Below, piece by piece: positions 1 to 7,540 of a stretch of 64,000 nucleotides of DNA. Numbering within the stretch: the first letter of the stretch is position 1; the number at the start of each line of letters is the position of its first letter. Both the position numbers and the translations under genes were made by a program. Origin of the DNA: Caryophanales bacterium (GTDB taxonomy: Bacteria > Bacillota > Bacilli > Exiguobacteriales > Exiguobacteriaceae); the NCBI GenBank assembly GCA_902362975.1, contig CABIYO010000002.1:1-64000 (forward strand). The letters are read 5' to 3'. The notes beneath the pieces are model-generated. The model was not told where the DNA came from, ran no database searches, and worked only from the letters and a program-made list of their open reading frames with translations.

Positions 1-246
1 GGGTGGAGCCTATATTTATAGCCTTTCAGCATGTCCGTCCCTCCTCCCTTCAGAAAATCGTGATGTGTCCTCCTCATCCGATACCCGCGGAGGGGGAGGG
101 AGAATCTGACGGAATCACGAACTTTTGTTCGTAACATCTGTCATAGGGAGAGAAAACTGTTGGACCGGGCGATTCATCTCCCACCTACGCTGGGCTACGC
201 CCCGAGACGCTTAGAGGAGGGAGAATTCTCGCCTGATTTAGTTAAA
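1..246 (+). mobile_element. Right end of an IS200/IS605-type insertion sequence (partial)
   Basis: Seen: a GC-rich, hairpin-rich stretch ending in a subterminal stem (168-182 pairing with 219-233) followed by GATTTAGTTAAA, which resembles the right end of IS605-group elements carrying tnpB. A reading frame open from base 2 to a stop near 107 could be the last residues of TnpB, but it has no recognisable motif and I do not call it as a gene. The rest of the element lies left of the window. The exact terminus near 246 is inferred. The next gene starts within about 25 bases, so the element inserted directly upstream of it. Confidence 0.5.
107..246 (+). ncRNA. Omega-RNA-like structured 3' end of the IS element
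   Basis: Two strong nested hairpins are visible. TGACGGA (107-113) pairs with TCTGTCA (137-143) around an inner ACGAAC/GTTCGT stem (117-122 with 127-132). GGCGA (168-172) plus ATCTCCC (176-182) pair with GGGAGA (219-224) plus TCGCC (229-233). A GGGAGA at 146-151 could also pair with TCTCCC, as in a pseudoknot. In TnpB systems such a right-end transcript is the guide RNA scaffold, and the guide is copied from flanking host DNA. Here that would be the start of the ROK gene. Assignment by pattern only. Confidence 0.42.
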
Positions 247-269
247 AAGTGGATGGGAGTTTCATCGTA

Positions 270-1322
270 ATGAAAGATCCACAGCATGAATTACTAGTCG
301 ACATCCGAAAGCAAATTGCCCTACACAACGTTTCGACAATTTCCGAGTTGAGTAAGGCCACACACGTTTCATTCCCTACCGTCAAGAAGATAATCGATGA
401 CATGATCGTACAAGGTGAAGTCATCGAATACGGTCAACATGCCCCAAAAGGAGGAAGACCCGTAAAAAGTTATAAGGACAATCCAACATTTCGATGTTGC
501 CTGACCCTATATTTCGAAGCGAGCGAGATTCACTATCGCTTGATTGACTGTCAAGCTCAGATTCTTGAAGAAGGTGTAACTTTAGTCGCAGACACACATT
601 TGGAGACGCAAGGCACCCCCGTTGATGCATTCGATGAACACACAATAAATGTTGGCGCCATCTCTGTCAGTATCGCCGCTGCAGTCGATACGGGTCGAAT
701 TGTGTTCGCACCAGAATACCCTTCGCTAGGGCATTTAGATTTGAAGAACTGGTTGATGGACTAAACAGACTTTCAGTCGTCATTGAAAATGATATGAATG
801 CCGCCGTTTATGGATTCTCCAAACGAGATGAGACCACGACAGATCAGTCCGTCGTCTATCTCGGTCTCGGCAAGAATGGTCCGGGTGCTGGCATCTTGCT
901 CGATGGTCATGTCGCTCGGGGACAGTTTGGATTCAGAGGTGAAGTTTCATTTCTTCCACTTTATTACAATGCATCATTTTATGACCGCATAAAAAATAAA
1001 CCTTATGGACCACACCTTCTGAGAAAAGAAGAAATCGATGCGTTGGAACGGCTCGTCGCTACAATTGCTGCCACACTCCTCAACCCACACTCCTTCATAT
1101 TTTCCCTCGTTCTAGACGATTTGTCTCACATCAGCCGCGCATGCGAAGGATATCTTCCTTCTTGTCACATTCCTCGCCTACTGATTGGAGAATGGGAAGA
1201 AGATTACTTTTTCCGGACTGGCTCGACTCGGCATTGAATTGATGCTCGAAACGATTCCGCGAGGTGACGTATATCGAAAAAGGACAGATGACCGTTGGGG
1301 TCGTCTGTCCTTTCTACATTAA
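270..1322 (+). pseudogene. ROK-family (NagC/XylR-like) transcriptional regulator, frameshifted
   Basis: The ATG at 270 follows GGGAG. An N-terminal winged helix-turn-helix (residues about 15-60, with STISELSKATHVSFPTVKK) and a GGRPV wing are followed by a ROK sugar-kinase-like domain. The frame breaks near 735-745: the conserved IENDMNAAVYG segment continues in the next frame (about 745-1200). It breaks again near 1200, where FSGLARLGIELMLE resumes in the first frame and stays open to 1322. The usual ROK zinc-binding cysteines are not seen. Family members normally repress sugar genes. The IS end directly upstream probably removed the promoter, and two frameshifts suggest decay; sequencing error is the alternative. 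Confidence 0.75.
1279..1313. terminator. Hairpin terminator between the ROK remnant and fur
   Basis: A 15-bp arm at 1279-1293 pairs almost perfectly with 1299-1313 around a 5-base loop. Read on the minus strand it is followed by a T run, so it mainly ends fur transcription. On the plus strand the T tract is short. Confidence 0.7.
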
Positions 1323-1798
1323 CCGTTGATGACTGCTTGATGACCTTCGAGCGTGACGCCTTTTGCTTGGCATACTTTACAGATTCCGTGAAACGTCAAG
1401 CGATGGTCTTTAATCAAAAATTCATATTTAGTCTCGACTTTTTTCTCAACATCGACGAGCAAGTCTTCCATGATTTCCTCGACCGAGCCGCATTCGACGC
1501 AGACGAGATGGTGGTGCGAATGATTCGCCCCTTCAGGACGTAAGTCAAAACGTGCAACCCCGTCACCGAAGTTGACTTTATCGACCACACCGAGCTCTGT
1601 CAATAATTCTAATGTGCGATAAACCGTTGCGAGTCCAATCTCTGGTGCGATGCTTTTCACGAGCATGAAGACGTTCTCCGCACTTAAATGGTCACTTTCA
1701 TTCTCAAGTAAGATCCGTACCGTCGATTCACGTTGTGGTGTTAATTTATATCCTTTGGCGCTCAATTGCTGTTTAATTCGTTCAATTCGCGTTTCCAT
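1319..1798 (-). CDS. fur: Fur-family ferric uptake / metal-responsive repressor
   Basis: Fur-type dimeric metal sensor of 159 residues, the usual length. Residues about 10-80 form the winged helix (LTPQRESTVRILL, then GLATVYRTLELL as recognition helix). The C-terminal part carries the His-rich NHSHHH site, a CVEC pair and a second CKVC pair, which together give the structural zinc site. The start at 1798 is chosen because GAGGGG lies 9 bases upstream; a longer frame to 1837 lacks such a site. It could be Fur, PerR or Zur. The four-cysteine pattern and neighbouring nudF, as in Bacillus (yqkL/fur near nudF), favour Fur. Confidence 0.85.
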   Translation of the reverse strand: METRIERIKQQLSAKGYKLTPQRESTVRILLENESDHLSAENVFMLVKSIAPEIGLATVYRTLELLTELGVVDKVNFGDGVARFDLRPEGANHSHHHLVCVECGSVEEIMEDLLVDVEKKVETKYEFLIKDHRLTFHGICKVCQAKGVTLEGHQAVING

Positions 1799-1832
1799 AA
1801 GGCGCCCCCTCTTTACATAGTTCACTACTGAA

Positions 1833-1861
1833 AGCATACCGAAGTTTTACTCAATTTTCAA
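1833..1861 (-). promoter_or_regulatory. Putative sigma-A promoter of fur
   Basis: On the minus strand TTGAAA (1856-1861) and TATGCT (1833-1838) are separated by 17 bases. The surrounding AT-rich DNA has partial matches to a Fur/PerR box, too weak to call. Confidence 0.45.
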
Positions 1862-1910
1862 TTTAAAATCATTACTATGTAAGTTTATCATATAAGTATC
1901 TAGATTAGAA

Positions 1911-2441
1911 TTATTTCAATCTGTTCAATTGCCACCATTGGATTGCCATTATGGTCTTGGCGTCGGTAATGATGCCTCGGTCCAGTAAAGCGACGGCTTC
2001 ATCAAATGAGTATCGCTTCACATTTAAAAATTCATCTTCGTCTAAATTCATCTCACCGGCAGACAACCCTTTTGCGACAAAAACATCGACACGCTCACTG
2101 CAGAACCCAGGTGCGCCGTAGAAAGAAAAAATCTTTTCAAGCGATTCCGCCGTGTAGCCCGTCTCCTCTTCGAGCTCGCGCCCGGCACTCGCCATCGGCT
2201 CTTCCCCTTTTTCCAACTTACCGGCTGGAATCTCAAGCGACATCGATTCAAACGCTTTTCGGTACTGCTCCACCATGACGATGTTGTCCGATTCATCAAT
2301 GACGAGTACAGCGACGGCTCCGTTATGATAGACGAGTTCACGTACAGAGGTGTTTCCGTTTGGAAGGGAAACGACATGCTTTTCCACATCGAAGATTTTA
2401 CCCTGATAAATGACTTCCCGCTCAATCGTTTTTTCTTCCAT
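1911..2441 (-). CDS. nudF: ADP-ribose pyrophosphatase (Nudix hydrolase)
   Basis: Hydrolyses ADP-ribose to AMP and ribose 5-phosphate in the cytoplasm. The full Nudix box is present at about residues 75-97: G, five residues, E, seven residues, then RELEEETGY, which fits the GX5EX7REUXEEXGU rule. Length is 176 residues, typical of NudF. The start at 2441 is set by GAGGAG seven bases upstream. It lies between fur and a divergent aldo/keto reductase, sharing a 72-base intergenic region with the latter. Confidence 0.9.
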   Translation of the reverse strand: MEEKTIEREVIYQGKIFDVEKHVVSLPNGNTSVRELVYHNGAVAVLVIDESDNIVMVEQYRKAFESMSLEIPAGKLEKGEEPMASAGRELEEETGYTAESLEKIFSFYGAPGFCSERVDVFVAKGLSAGEMNLDEDEFLNVKRYSFDEAVALLDRGIITDAKTIMAIQWWQLNRLK

Positions 2442-2513
2442 ATGATTACTCCTCACTTTTCGATATACTCTGATTATGAGTCAAACCTACATTTCGAACA
2501 AGGAGGAATCCAA

Positions 2514-3344
2514 ATGAGTGAACTCGGACTCGGAACGATGACGATTTTGAAACATGGAGAAAAAGAGGCAAAGAATATCTTGGAAACAGCTATTCAATCG
2601 GGGATTCGCCATATCGATACGGCAGACGTCTATGCGCGACAGGCTGTCGAACGTGTGATTGGGGAAACGTTAGGTCAAGAACGACAACACCTATTTTTAG
2701 CGAGTAAGGGTGGGAATGAGCTGACTGAGGATGGTATGCGTTGGAATCCTGAGCCGTCTTATTTAGATAACGCCTTACACGGGTCGCTCGAGCGATTGAA
2801 AACCGATTATCTGGACCTATATTATATACATGGCGGCACGCTCGAGGATGACCTCGACGCAACGATCGAATGGGCACAAAAACAAAAACGAGACGGTCTG
2901 ATCCGACAAATCGGACTCTCGTCGATTCGTCCGAACGTCATCAACCATTGGGTCAAATCCGGTGCACTCGATGTTCTCATGACACCGTATTCGCTACTCG
3001 ACCGCCGAGCAGAGACGCTCGACATTTCAATCCCTATCGTCGGCCGAGGGGTTCTTGCCAAAGGCCTATTAACGGATGAATGGGAGATGCGTCTCGGAGA
3101 TAAGGGATTTGAGACGTGGCGAAAGGAGGAACTCGCAAGTGAATTGGCTATGATGCCGACACCGATTCAAGCCTATGCACTCGAAGCCGCAAAACGGTTC
3201 TGTGACGTCGTCTTACCAGGCGCATCTTCAGTCAAGCAATTGAACGAGACGATTCGCGCGTTCGAGACTGAAATCGATGATGAAGTGCTTGATCGCTTAC
3301 TCGCTCGTTTACCGATCCACCCATACACAAAACACGTGACCTGA
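2514..3344 (+). CDS. Aldo/keto reductase family oxidoreductase
   Basis: NAD(P)H-dependent reductase of 276 residues with a TIM-barrel pattern: GLGTMTI at the N-terminus, HIDTADVYARQAVERVIGE with catalytic Asp and Tyr, SKGG, then DYLDLYYIHGG holding the expected His, and an IGLSSI strand. The C-terminal PGASSVKQLNE segment is the usual coenzyme phosphate site. The start at 2514 follows AAGGAGG; the open frame extends upstream to 2325 without another good site. Substrate cannot be told. Close to the YqkF/YdbC type of Bacillus aldo/keto reductases by general pattern. Confidence 0.85.
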   Translation: MSELGLGTMTILKHGEKEAKNILETAIQSGIRHIDTADVYARQAVERVIGETLGQERQHLFLASKGGNELTEDGMRWNPEPSYLDNALHGSLERLKTDYLDLYYIHGGTLEDDLDATIEWAQKQKRDGLIRQIGLSSIRPNVINHWVKSGALDVLMTPYSLLDRRAETLDISIPIVGRGVLAKGLLTDEWEMRLGDKGFETWRKEELASELAMMPTPIQAYALEAAKRFCDVVLPGASSVKQLNETIRAFETEIDDEVLDRLLARLPIHPYTKHVT

Positions 3345-3366
3345 TCCGCTCAGGTCACGTGTTTTT
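3330..3366. terminator. Bidirectional terminator shared by two convergent genes
   Basis: A perfect 15-bp inverted repeat (3330-3344 with 3350-3364) followed by T's. It contains the stop codons of both the aldo/keto reductase (3342-3344) and the PadR gene (3350-3352), so only five bases separate the genes. Confidence 0.85.
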
Positions 3367-3898
3367 CGTTGCGTGCTTGAATCTGTTCGATCGCCCAGTC
3401 CGCCCATCCGGCATAGTTCTCCATCATCCGGATCGCATACTCGCTCGTCAGCAAATAGCCAAGTGTATCCTCGTCCGATTGATGTTCTTCTTGAAATAGT
3501 CGAATCTGTTGTGCGACCTGCTCATGGTGTGCCTTTGTCTCTTCGATGTACCGGACCGCTTCTTCAACCGGCAACAATTGAAGCAGACTGACACGCAGGA
3601 GGTTTTCATCCTTCATTTTCGGTTGGAACGACGTTGGTTGACGTAACCAATTGATTAACTCTTCTCGTCCTCGATCCGTGATGGAGTATATTTTTTTGTC
3701 TGGCAACTCTTGTTGAGAAACATGTTCCGCCGAAACGAGGGCTTCTTCTTCCATCTTTAACAGTTCCCGATAAATCTGTGTATGATGGGCGTTCCAAAAA
3801 TGAATCATCTGTGCCTTGAACGTCGTGTTCAAGGCATACCCGGTTGCAGGCTGATGGGTCAATAACCCGAGCAATGCGTAACGTAACGCCATATCCAT
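3350..3898 (-). CDS. PadR-family transcriptional regulator
   Basis: Winged-helix repressor of 182 residues. The N-terminal 80 residues show the PadR pattern (LRYALLGLLTHQPATGY, then QIYRELLKMEEE and a KKIYSITDRGREEL wing). The C-terminal half is the helical dimerisation domain of the Vir_act_alpha_C type. The start at 3898 has AGAAGG eight bases upstream; an ATG at 3892 is possible. PadR proteins often repress themselves and an adjacent efflux or detoxification gene. Here no exporter is adjacent, and the nearest divergent gene is a thioredoxin-like protein. A dyad sits upstream. Confidence 0.85.
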   Translation of the reverse strand: MDMALRYALLGLLTHQPATGYALNTTFKAQMIHFWNAHHTQIYRELLKMEEEALVSAEHVSQQELPDKKIYSITDRGREELINWLRQPTSFQPKMKDENLLRVSLLQLLPVEEAVRYIEETKAHHEQVAQQIRLFQEEHQSDEDTLGYLLTSEYAIRMMENYAGWADWAIEQIQARNEKHVT

Positions 3899-3936
3899 CA
3901 CCTTTTCCTTCTCATGCTATTTTTATTAGTGTATCA

Positions 3937-3960
3937 CATTCTCAAATGGTTTCGAGAATG
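3937..3960. promoter_or_regulatory. Inverted repeat upstream of padR, candidate operator
   Basis: CATTCTC (3937-3943) and GAGAATG (3954-3960) form a perfect 7-bp dyad with a 10-base spacer, 38 bases upstream of the PadR start and in the padR/thioredoxin divergent region. Autoregulation is an inference. Confidence 0.45.
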
Positions 3961-4021
3961 CCAATCTGTTGACGACCCGTTGAAAACCCGACAAAATAGA
4001 TAGAAGAAAGGAGAGTTGTCT

Positions 4022-4336
4022 ATGCAACCGATTCATTCATCACAACAATTTGACGAAGCCACAAAAGATCATGGAATGGTGGTCTTCACTACATCATGGT
4101 GCCCAGACTGTAAACGTCTGGACATGTATGTCGATGAGCTCGTCAAAGACTATCCACAATTTAATTGGCACGTCGTCGACCGCGACGAACTCCCAGAGCT
4201 ATCTGATGCACAAGAAGTTCGCGGCATCCCTTCACTTCTTTACTATAAAGACGGGGTAAAACAAGAACACCTCCACTCGGCAAATGCCAAGACGGAGATG
4301 CAAATTCGTTCATTCCTCGATACGATTCAAGCATGA
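4022..4336 (+). CDS. Thioredoxin-family protein with WCPDC active site
   Basis: A 104-residue single-domain thioredoxin fold. VVFTTSWCPDCKRLD (residues about 20-34) carries the CxxC redox pair, and the cis-proline loop is GIPSLLYY. The centre is CPDC rather than the thioredoxin CGPC, which suggests a reductase or disulfide-handling role other than the main thioredoxin (inference). The start at 4022 lies eight bases after GGAG; a TTG at 4016 is closer and less likely. No signal peptide, so cytoplasmic. Confidence 0.85.
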   Translation: MQPIHSSQQFDEATKDHGMVVFTTSWCPDCKRLDMYVDELVKDYPQFNWHVVDRDELPELSDAQEVRGIPSLLYYKDGVKQEHLHSANAKTEMQIRSFLDTIQA

Positions 4337-4340
4337 CCTG

Positions 4341-4374
4341 ATTCCTGCAGCCCATTCGACTGCAGGATTTTATT
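4341..4374 (+). terminator. Rho-independent terminator after the thioredoxin-like gene
   Basis: TCCTGCAG (4343-4350) pairs with CTGCAGGA (4360-4367), followed by TTTTATT. Confidence 0.75.
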
Positions 4375-4438
4375 GTACACACCTCTGTCATCCTCGATTA
4401 TACTGTAAGAAATAACCAAATGAGAAAGGGAAACAATC

Positions 4439-4771
4439 ATGACGTTTACACGCCTTTTCACTCCACTCTGTTTCACCATATTGATGTTGGTCGGCTGCAT
4501 ACAACCATCCTCGTCAGCATCCATGTAGTCTGATGACGAGACGGCTATCATAAAAAGTGCTGTTACCTATCTACAAAATAAGAATTGGCTACCAACCGAT
4601 GAAAACGGGAAACAGGCTACGATTCAATCCATTACAGTCGATGATCGTTTTGAAGGAACACGTGCCTGGATCGTCACGTTCCCCCCTGATTCACAGCGTA
4701 CGGTCGAGATTCCACAAGTACTCGTTGAATCAGAATCGAACGACGTGATTGGTCATCTTTTAAGCGAATAA
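4439..4771 (+). pseudogene. Small lipoprotein gene interrupted by an in-frame amber codon
   Basis: The frame from ATG 4439 to TAA 4769-4771 spans 110 codons and is broken only by a TAG at 4526-4528 (codon 30). The N-terminus is a lipoprotein signal with hydrophobic core and lipobox LVGC at residues 17-20, followed by Ser/Pro. After the stop come SDDETAIIKSAVTYLQNKNW and a beta-rich region (AWIVTFPPDSQRTVEI). It reads like a small secreted stress-type lipoprotein of unknown function. AAAGGGA lies about eight bases before the start. A recent nonsense mutation or base error is likely. No homologue is recognised. Confidence 0.6.
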
Positions 4772-4784
4772 CGTGAACCTCCGA

Positions 4785-5715
4785 CTACTTGTAATGCCGA
4801 ACATACCACGAGTCAATCCACCGCTTCATATAATATGGAATCCAACCATGCCATGTAAACTTTCCATATGTTAGCAAGGCGTGACCTAGTGTCGTCAGTA
4901 AGATATTCATCGATTGACGTCTCCGAAATGGTCGATTTGTTTCCTCTAGTAACCGTTTGCCGACATAGCGCCCTGACCTAACAGCATCGACGCCTCCATT
5001 TAAGCAGAATGCCATATCTCCTGTTACATATATATTTGTAAAATGATGATGACGTAAATATTTATCTACTTCTATAAAACTCTCAGGTTTTGAAAGCCCT
5101 GATTCAGTCCACCATTCCACGGGAACAACCCCGTCGCATCCAATAAAAGCCCTTCCGATGCGTCTGCATGAAACGCCGGTTTGGCGACCATGACCCCTTG
5201 TTCGTACCAACAACCGCTCGGTGTGCTTTCTAGTATGGACCGAGACGTCTGGTAATATCTCTTTCGCATACAGCAGCGTCACATTCTTTATACGAGCACA
5301 CGTGAACGCCAATTCTACGCCGGCCTTCCCGCCTCCGACGATGGTCACTCGTGAACTCGATTCGATTCGGTCGAGTAAAGCTTGTGACATCGGTTTAAGT
5401 GGCGTGCCGATTCTCCTACTTTTCGCACCGGTCGCTAGAAGGAGTTTGATCGTATTCAAACATTTCGTTCTCCGCCTGAACCGTCTGCTGAATCGGGTCA
5501 ATCGAGAGCACCCATTTTGCGACCGGTTCTACTTGAGGTGATCGGACCGAAGCTGAATCCATGATCCCGGCAATCACTTATGGAAATGCGCCAGTATAAA
5601 TCGTCTGGCAGTCTCTAATGAAGCGAACATCATACTGTTCGCGAATCTCTTCAATGCGATCGAGAATTTCGAGCTGTCCGTGCCCAAGTCCGGCCAACAC
5701 CAACTTCGGCTTCAT
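4785..5715 (-). pseudogene. FAD-dependent pyridine nucleotide-disulfide oxidoreductase (NADH dehydrogenase-like), decayed
   Basis: Begins at ATG 5713-5715, overlapping the stop of the gene before it (ATGA). The N-terminus is an FAD-binding strand (KLVLAGLGHGQLEIL), and IYTGAFP runs into a TAA where these proteins usually continue as G-x-IAG. A frameshift near 5450 moves to the frame of LLLATGAKSRRIGTPL, then VTIVGGGKAGVELAF (the NAD-binding Rossmann turn). A patch near 5140-5210 reads better in another frame (EQGVMVAKPAFHADASEG) before the main frame resumes with FIEVDKYLR and YVTGDMAF. The C-terminus has the short membrane-associated tail of this family. At least one stop and two to three frameshifts. 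Confidence 0.75.
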
Positions 5716-6293
5716 CGCGAAATTCTCCGCGCCTCAATGAATCGTTGTGTAATCGTCATGACTTCAAGCAATAAAAAGATAAGAGCAATCCCGCCGACCC
5801 AGTTCGGGAAGAGAATCATCAACGTGAACAAGATGAAGCACTCTGTTCGCTCGATAATTCCCGGCTGATAGTAAAACGTCTTCTCTGAGCGCTTTGAACT
5901 ACTCGCACCGACAGCTAGAAACAGTGTCATGGCAATCACAAATGAAGCAATCAGAATGAGAAAAATAGGCATATATTCTGGGTAACGAAGGGCAAGGGCA
6001 ATCACAACCGACAATTCGACGAATCGGTCCAGGACGAGATCAAGCACCGTTCCAAACCCACTCGTCTTCGATTTTCGAGCCATCGTCCCATCTAAAACAC
6101 CGAACAAGCCAGATAGCCACAGTAAGACGACGGCAGTCCAGTGCATATCATTATAGATAAAGATACCGGTCGAAATCCCGATAATGCCTCCAAGTACTGT
6201 CACTTCGTTCGGCGTAAAGTTCCATTTGAGCAATCGATTCGCTCCTCGTTCGATGACGGGTTGAACGTAACGACTTCCGTACGTATCGAGCAT
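5712..6293 (-). CDS. CDP-alcohol phosphatidyltransferase family membrane protein (YnjF-like)
   Basis: A 193-residue integral membrane protein with about five to six hydrophobic helices. The family motif is seen at residues about 65-90: LDGTMAR, then G, D and D with the usual spacing (seven residues between AR and G). The first Asp of the motif is replaced by Gly (GVLDG instead of DxxDG), which could impair catalysis. The C-terminal KTFYYQPGIIERTE region resembles the YnjF branch. AAAGGAGG sits ahead of the start. It is the only uninterrupted gene in an otherwise broken ynj-like operon. Such enzymes transfer a phospho-alcohol from CDP-activated donors; the substrate is unknown. Confidence 0.75.
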   Translation of the reverse strand: MLDTYGSRYVQPVIERGANRLLKWNFTPNEVTVLGGIIGISTGIFIYNDMHWTAVVLLWLSGLFGVLDGTMARKSKTSGFGTVLDLVLDRFVELSVVIALALRYPEYMPIFLILIASFVIAMTLFLAVGASSSKRSEKTFYYQPGIIERTECFILFTLMILFPNWVGGIALIFLLLEVMTITQRFIEARRISR

Positions 6294-6294
6294 A

Positions 6295-6935
6295 TTATTC
6301 CTCCTTTCGTTTAATTCGATAAATCATTCCAGTTTGGTACGATTCACGCGTCGGTAACATGACGGATCGTCCATCTTCGAACTGATATTCTCCGAAACAT
6401 TGACCGAATCGAGTAATGGTTTCATCAGAAACGGCAACTCCCCATGTTTGAACTGGTCAAAGGGTGAGAATTGGGGCGTTTTCGCCATCTCGACGTAACC
6501 CCGGTTCAATTGTTCATACGTCCCGAGCATCATTAAAAAGACGAACGGTGTCTCCTTCCATATGTATGTCAGGATGACCGTGACATAGTTTCGTTCGTTC
6601 GTCTCAATCCATCCGATGCCGTTCGTCCCGCTGAGCAATAAGCAAAACAGGTATGCGGCGGCAATGTGAGGGACAAACATCGGAAGTCGGAGTACAGATG
6701 ATAGGAAACGCCAATCTTTTGGGACGACCGTTCTTGCAAGCCAGGTCCCGATTACAAGCGATAGACCAGTCGAGACGCTGACGACATAAAGCGTCGTGAT
6801 GAAACTATCGCGCCACGTCTCATCTGTTAAAAGCGAGCCCCAATCCGTTCCCGTTGACTCTATACCGAGAAAGACGAGGGCAGGGAGCGGGAGAAGCGAC
6901 ACCATGATCGTCACTGCGACACTACTTCGCAACAC
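6295..6935 (-). pseudogene. ABC transporter permease remnant (YnjC/ThiP-like)
   Basis: Membrane-spanning segments are visible from residue 1 to about 145 (SLLPLPALVFLG; TLYVVSVSTGLSLVIGTWLA; LPMFVPHIAAAYLFCLLL; VILTYIWKETPFVFLMML). A binding-protein-dependent permease loop follows (YVEMAKT ... FKHGELPFLMKPLL). The frame then breaks: FGEYQ, expected shortly after, lies in a neighbouring frame that ends at 6295. The second half of a normal permease is missing, as is a cognate ATPase gene. The start (GTG 6935) overlaps the tail of the solute-binding remnant, so a deletion seems to have joined the two. Confidence 0.7.
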
Positions 6936-7524
6936 GTGGCCACTCCTCGCGATAGATGACGAACGAAGACATTCCCCGTGAAATCTGTGACTTCAGGATA
7001 CGTGAAACGACCTGGATTGTCTTCAGTCCAGCGACGTAATTCCTAAAACGATTGGGGAAGATTGTCCACTTTCGCTTCGTCGTAATGCAAGATGAATTGT
7101 TCATTCCCCCATGGGAGCTCCAAGTCCTCTGTCGGGTTGCCAGCAACTGATTGTTGGACCGTTTCGTTTAATAACTCGGCGTTCGGGACACGCTCCATCA
7201 ATCCGTCTCGAAGAAAACCCGCCTCTTTCGCATTTCGGAAATTGTCGCCATTGATCCAGACGGCATCGATTGCCCCGACTGGTATGTCCGCTTTCATATC
7301 GAGTGATAATCGTCGAATGAACTCGACCGTATCCATCGCGACACGGTTCAATTCGATGTTGTAAGATTCCTCAAGATGAGGTGTCACGTAGTCATCGATA
7401 TTGCTGTTGATGCCGTCGTCGCTGCTTTTTCAAACGAGTCCGAAAACTCAACCGTCTGACTATTCCCACACGCTGCTACGAATGTGAGCATGACGGTTGC
7501 AAGCAGTACTCTCCATGTCTTCAT
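6911..7524 (-). pseudogene. ABC transporter solute-binding lipoprotein remnant (YnjB-like)
   Basis: Starts at ATG 7522-7524 with a lipoprotein signal (MLTFVAACG). The frame shifts near 7405-7425 into DDGINSNIDDYVTPHLEESY, with the mature N-terminus apparently shortened. A second shift near 7043 moves from DNLPQSF into RRWTEDNPGRFTYPEVTDFTG, a motif typical of the YnjB/ThiB-type binding proteins. It stops at 6911, about 150-200 residues short of a normal protein. Minus-strand order binding protein, permease, CDP-alcohol enzyme matches part of the enterobacterial ynjBCDEF arrangement. Substrate unknown. Confidence 0.7.
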
Positions 7525-7540
7525 CGTTCTCCCACTTTAT

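Noticed and set aside
2-109. Open frame at the left edge that could be the TnpB C-terminus
   Set aside because: Low-complexity Ser/Gly residues and no motif; too short to call as a gene.
794-1237. Separate 147-residue gene
   Set aside because: It is the middle portion of the ROK gene in a shifted frame (MNAAVYG continues an IEND motif).
1799-1910. Fur or PerR box upstream of fur
   Set aside because: AT-rich with partial matches only; below what I would call.
5072-5269. Independent 65-residue minus-strand gene
   Set aside because: Part of it reads as a missing piece of the decayed FAD oxidoreductase.
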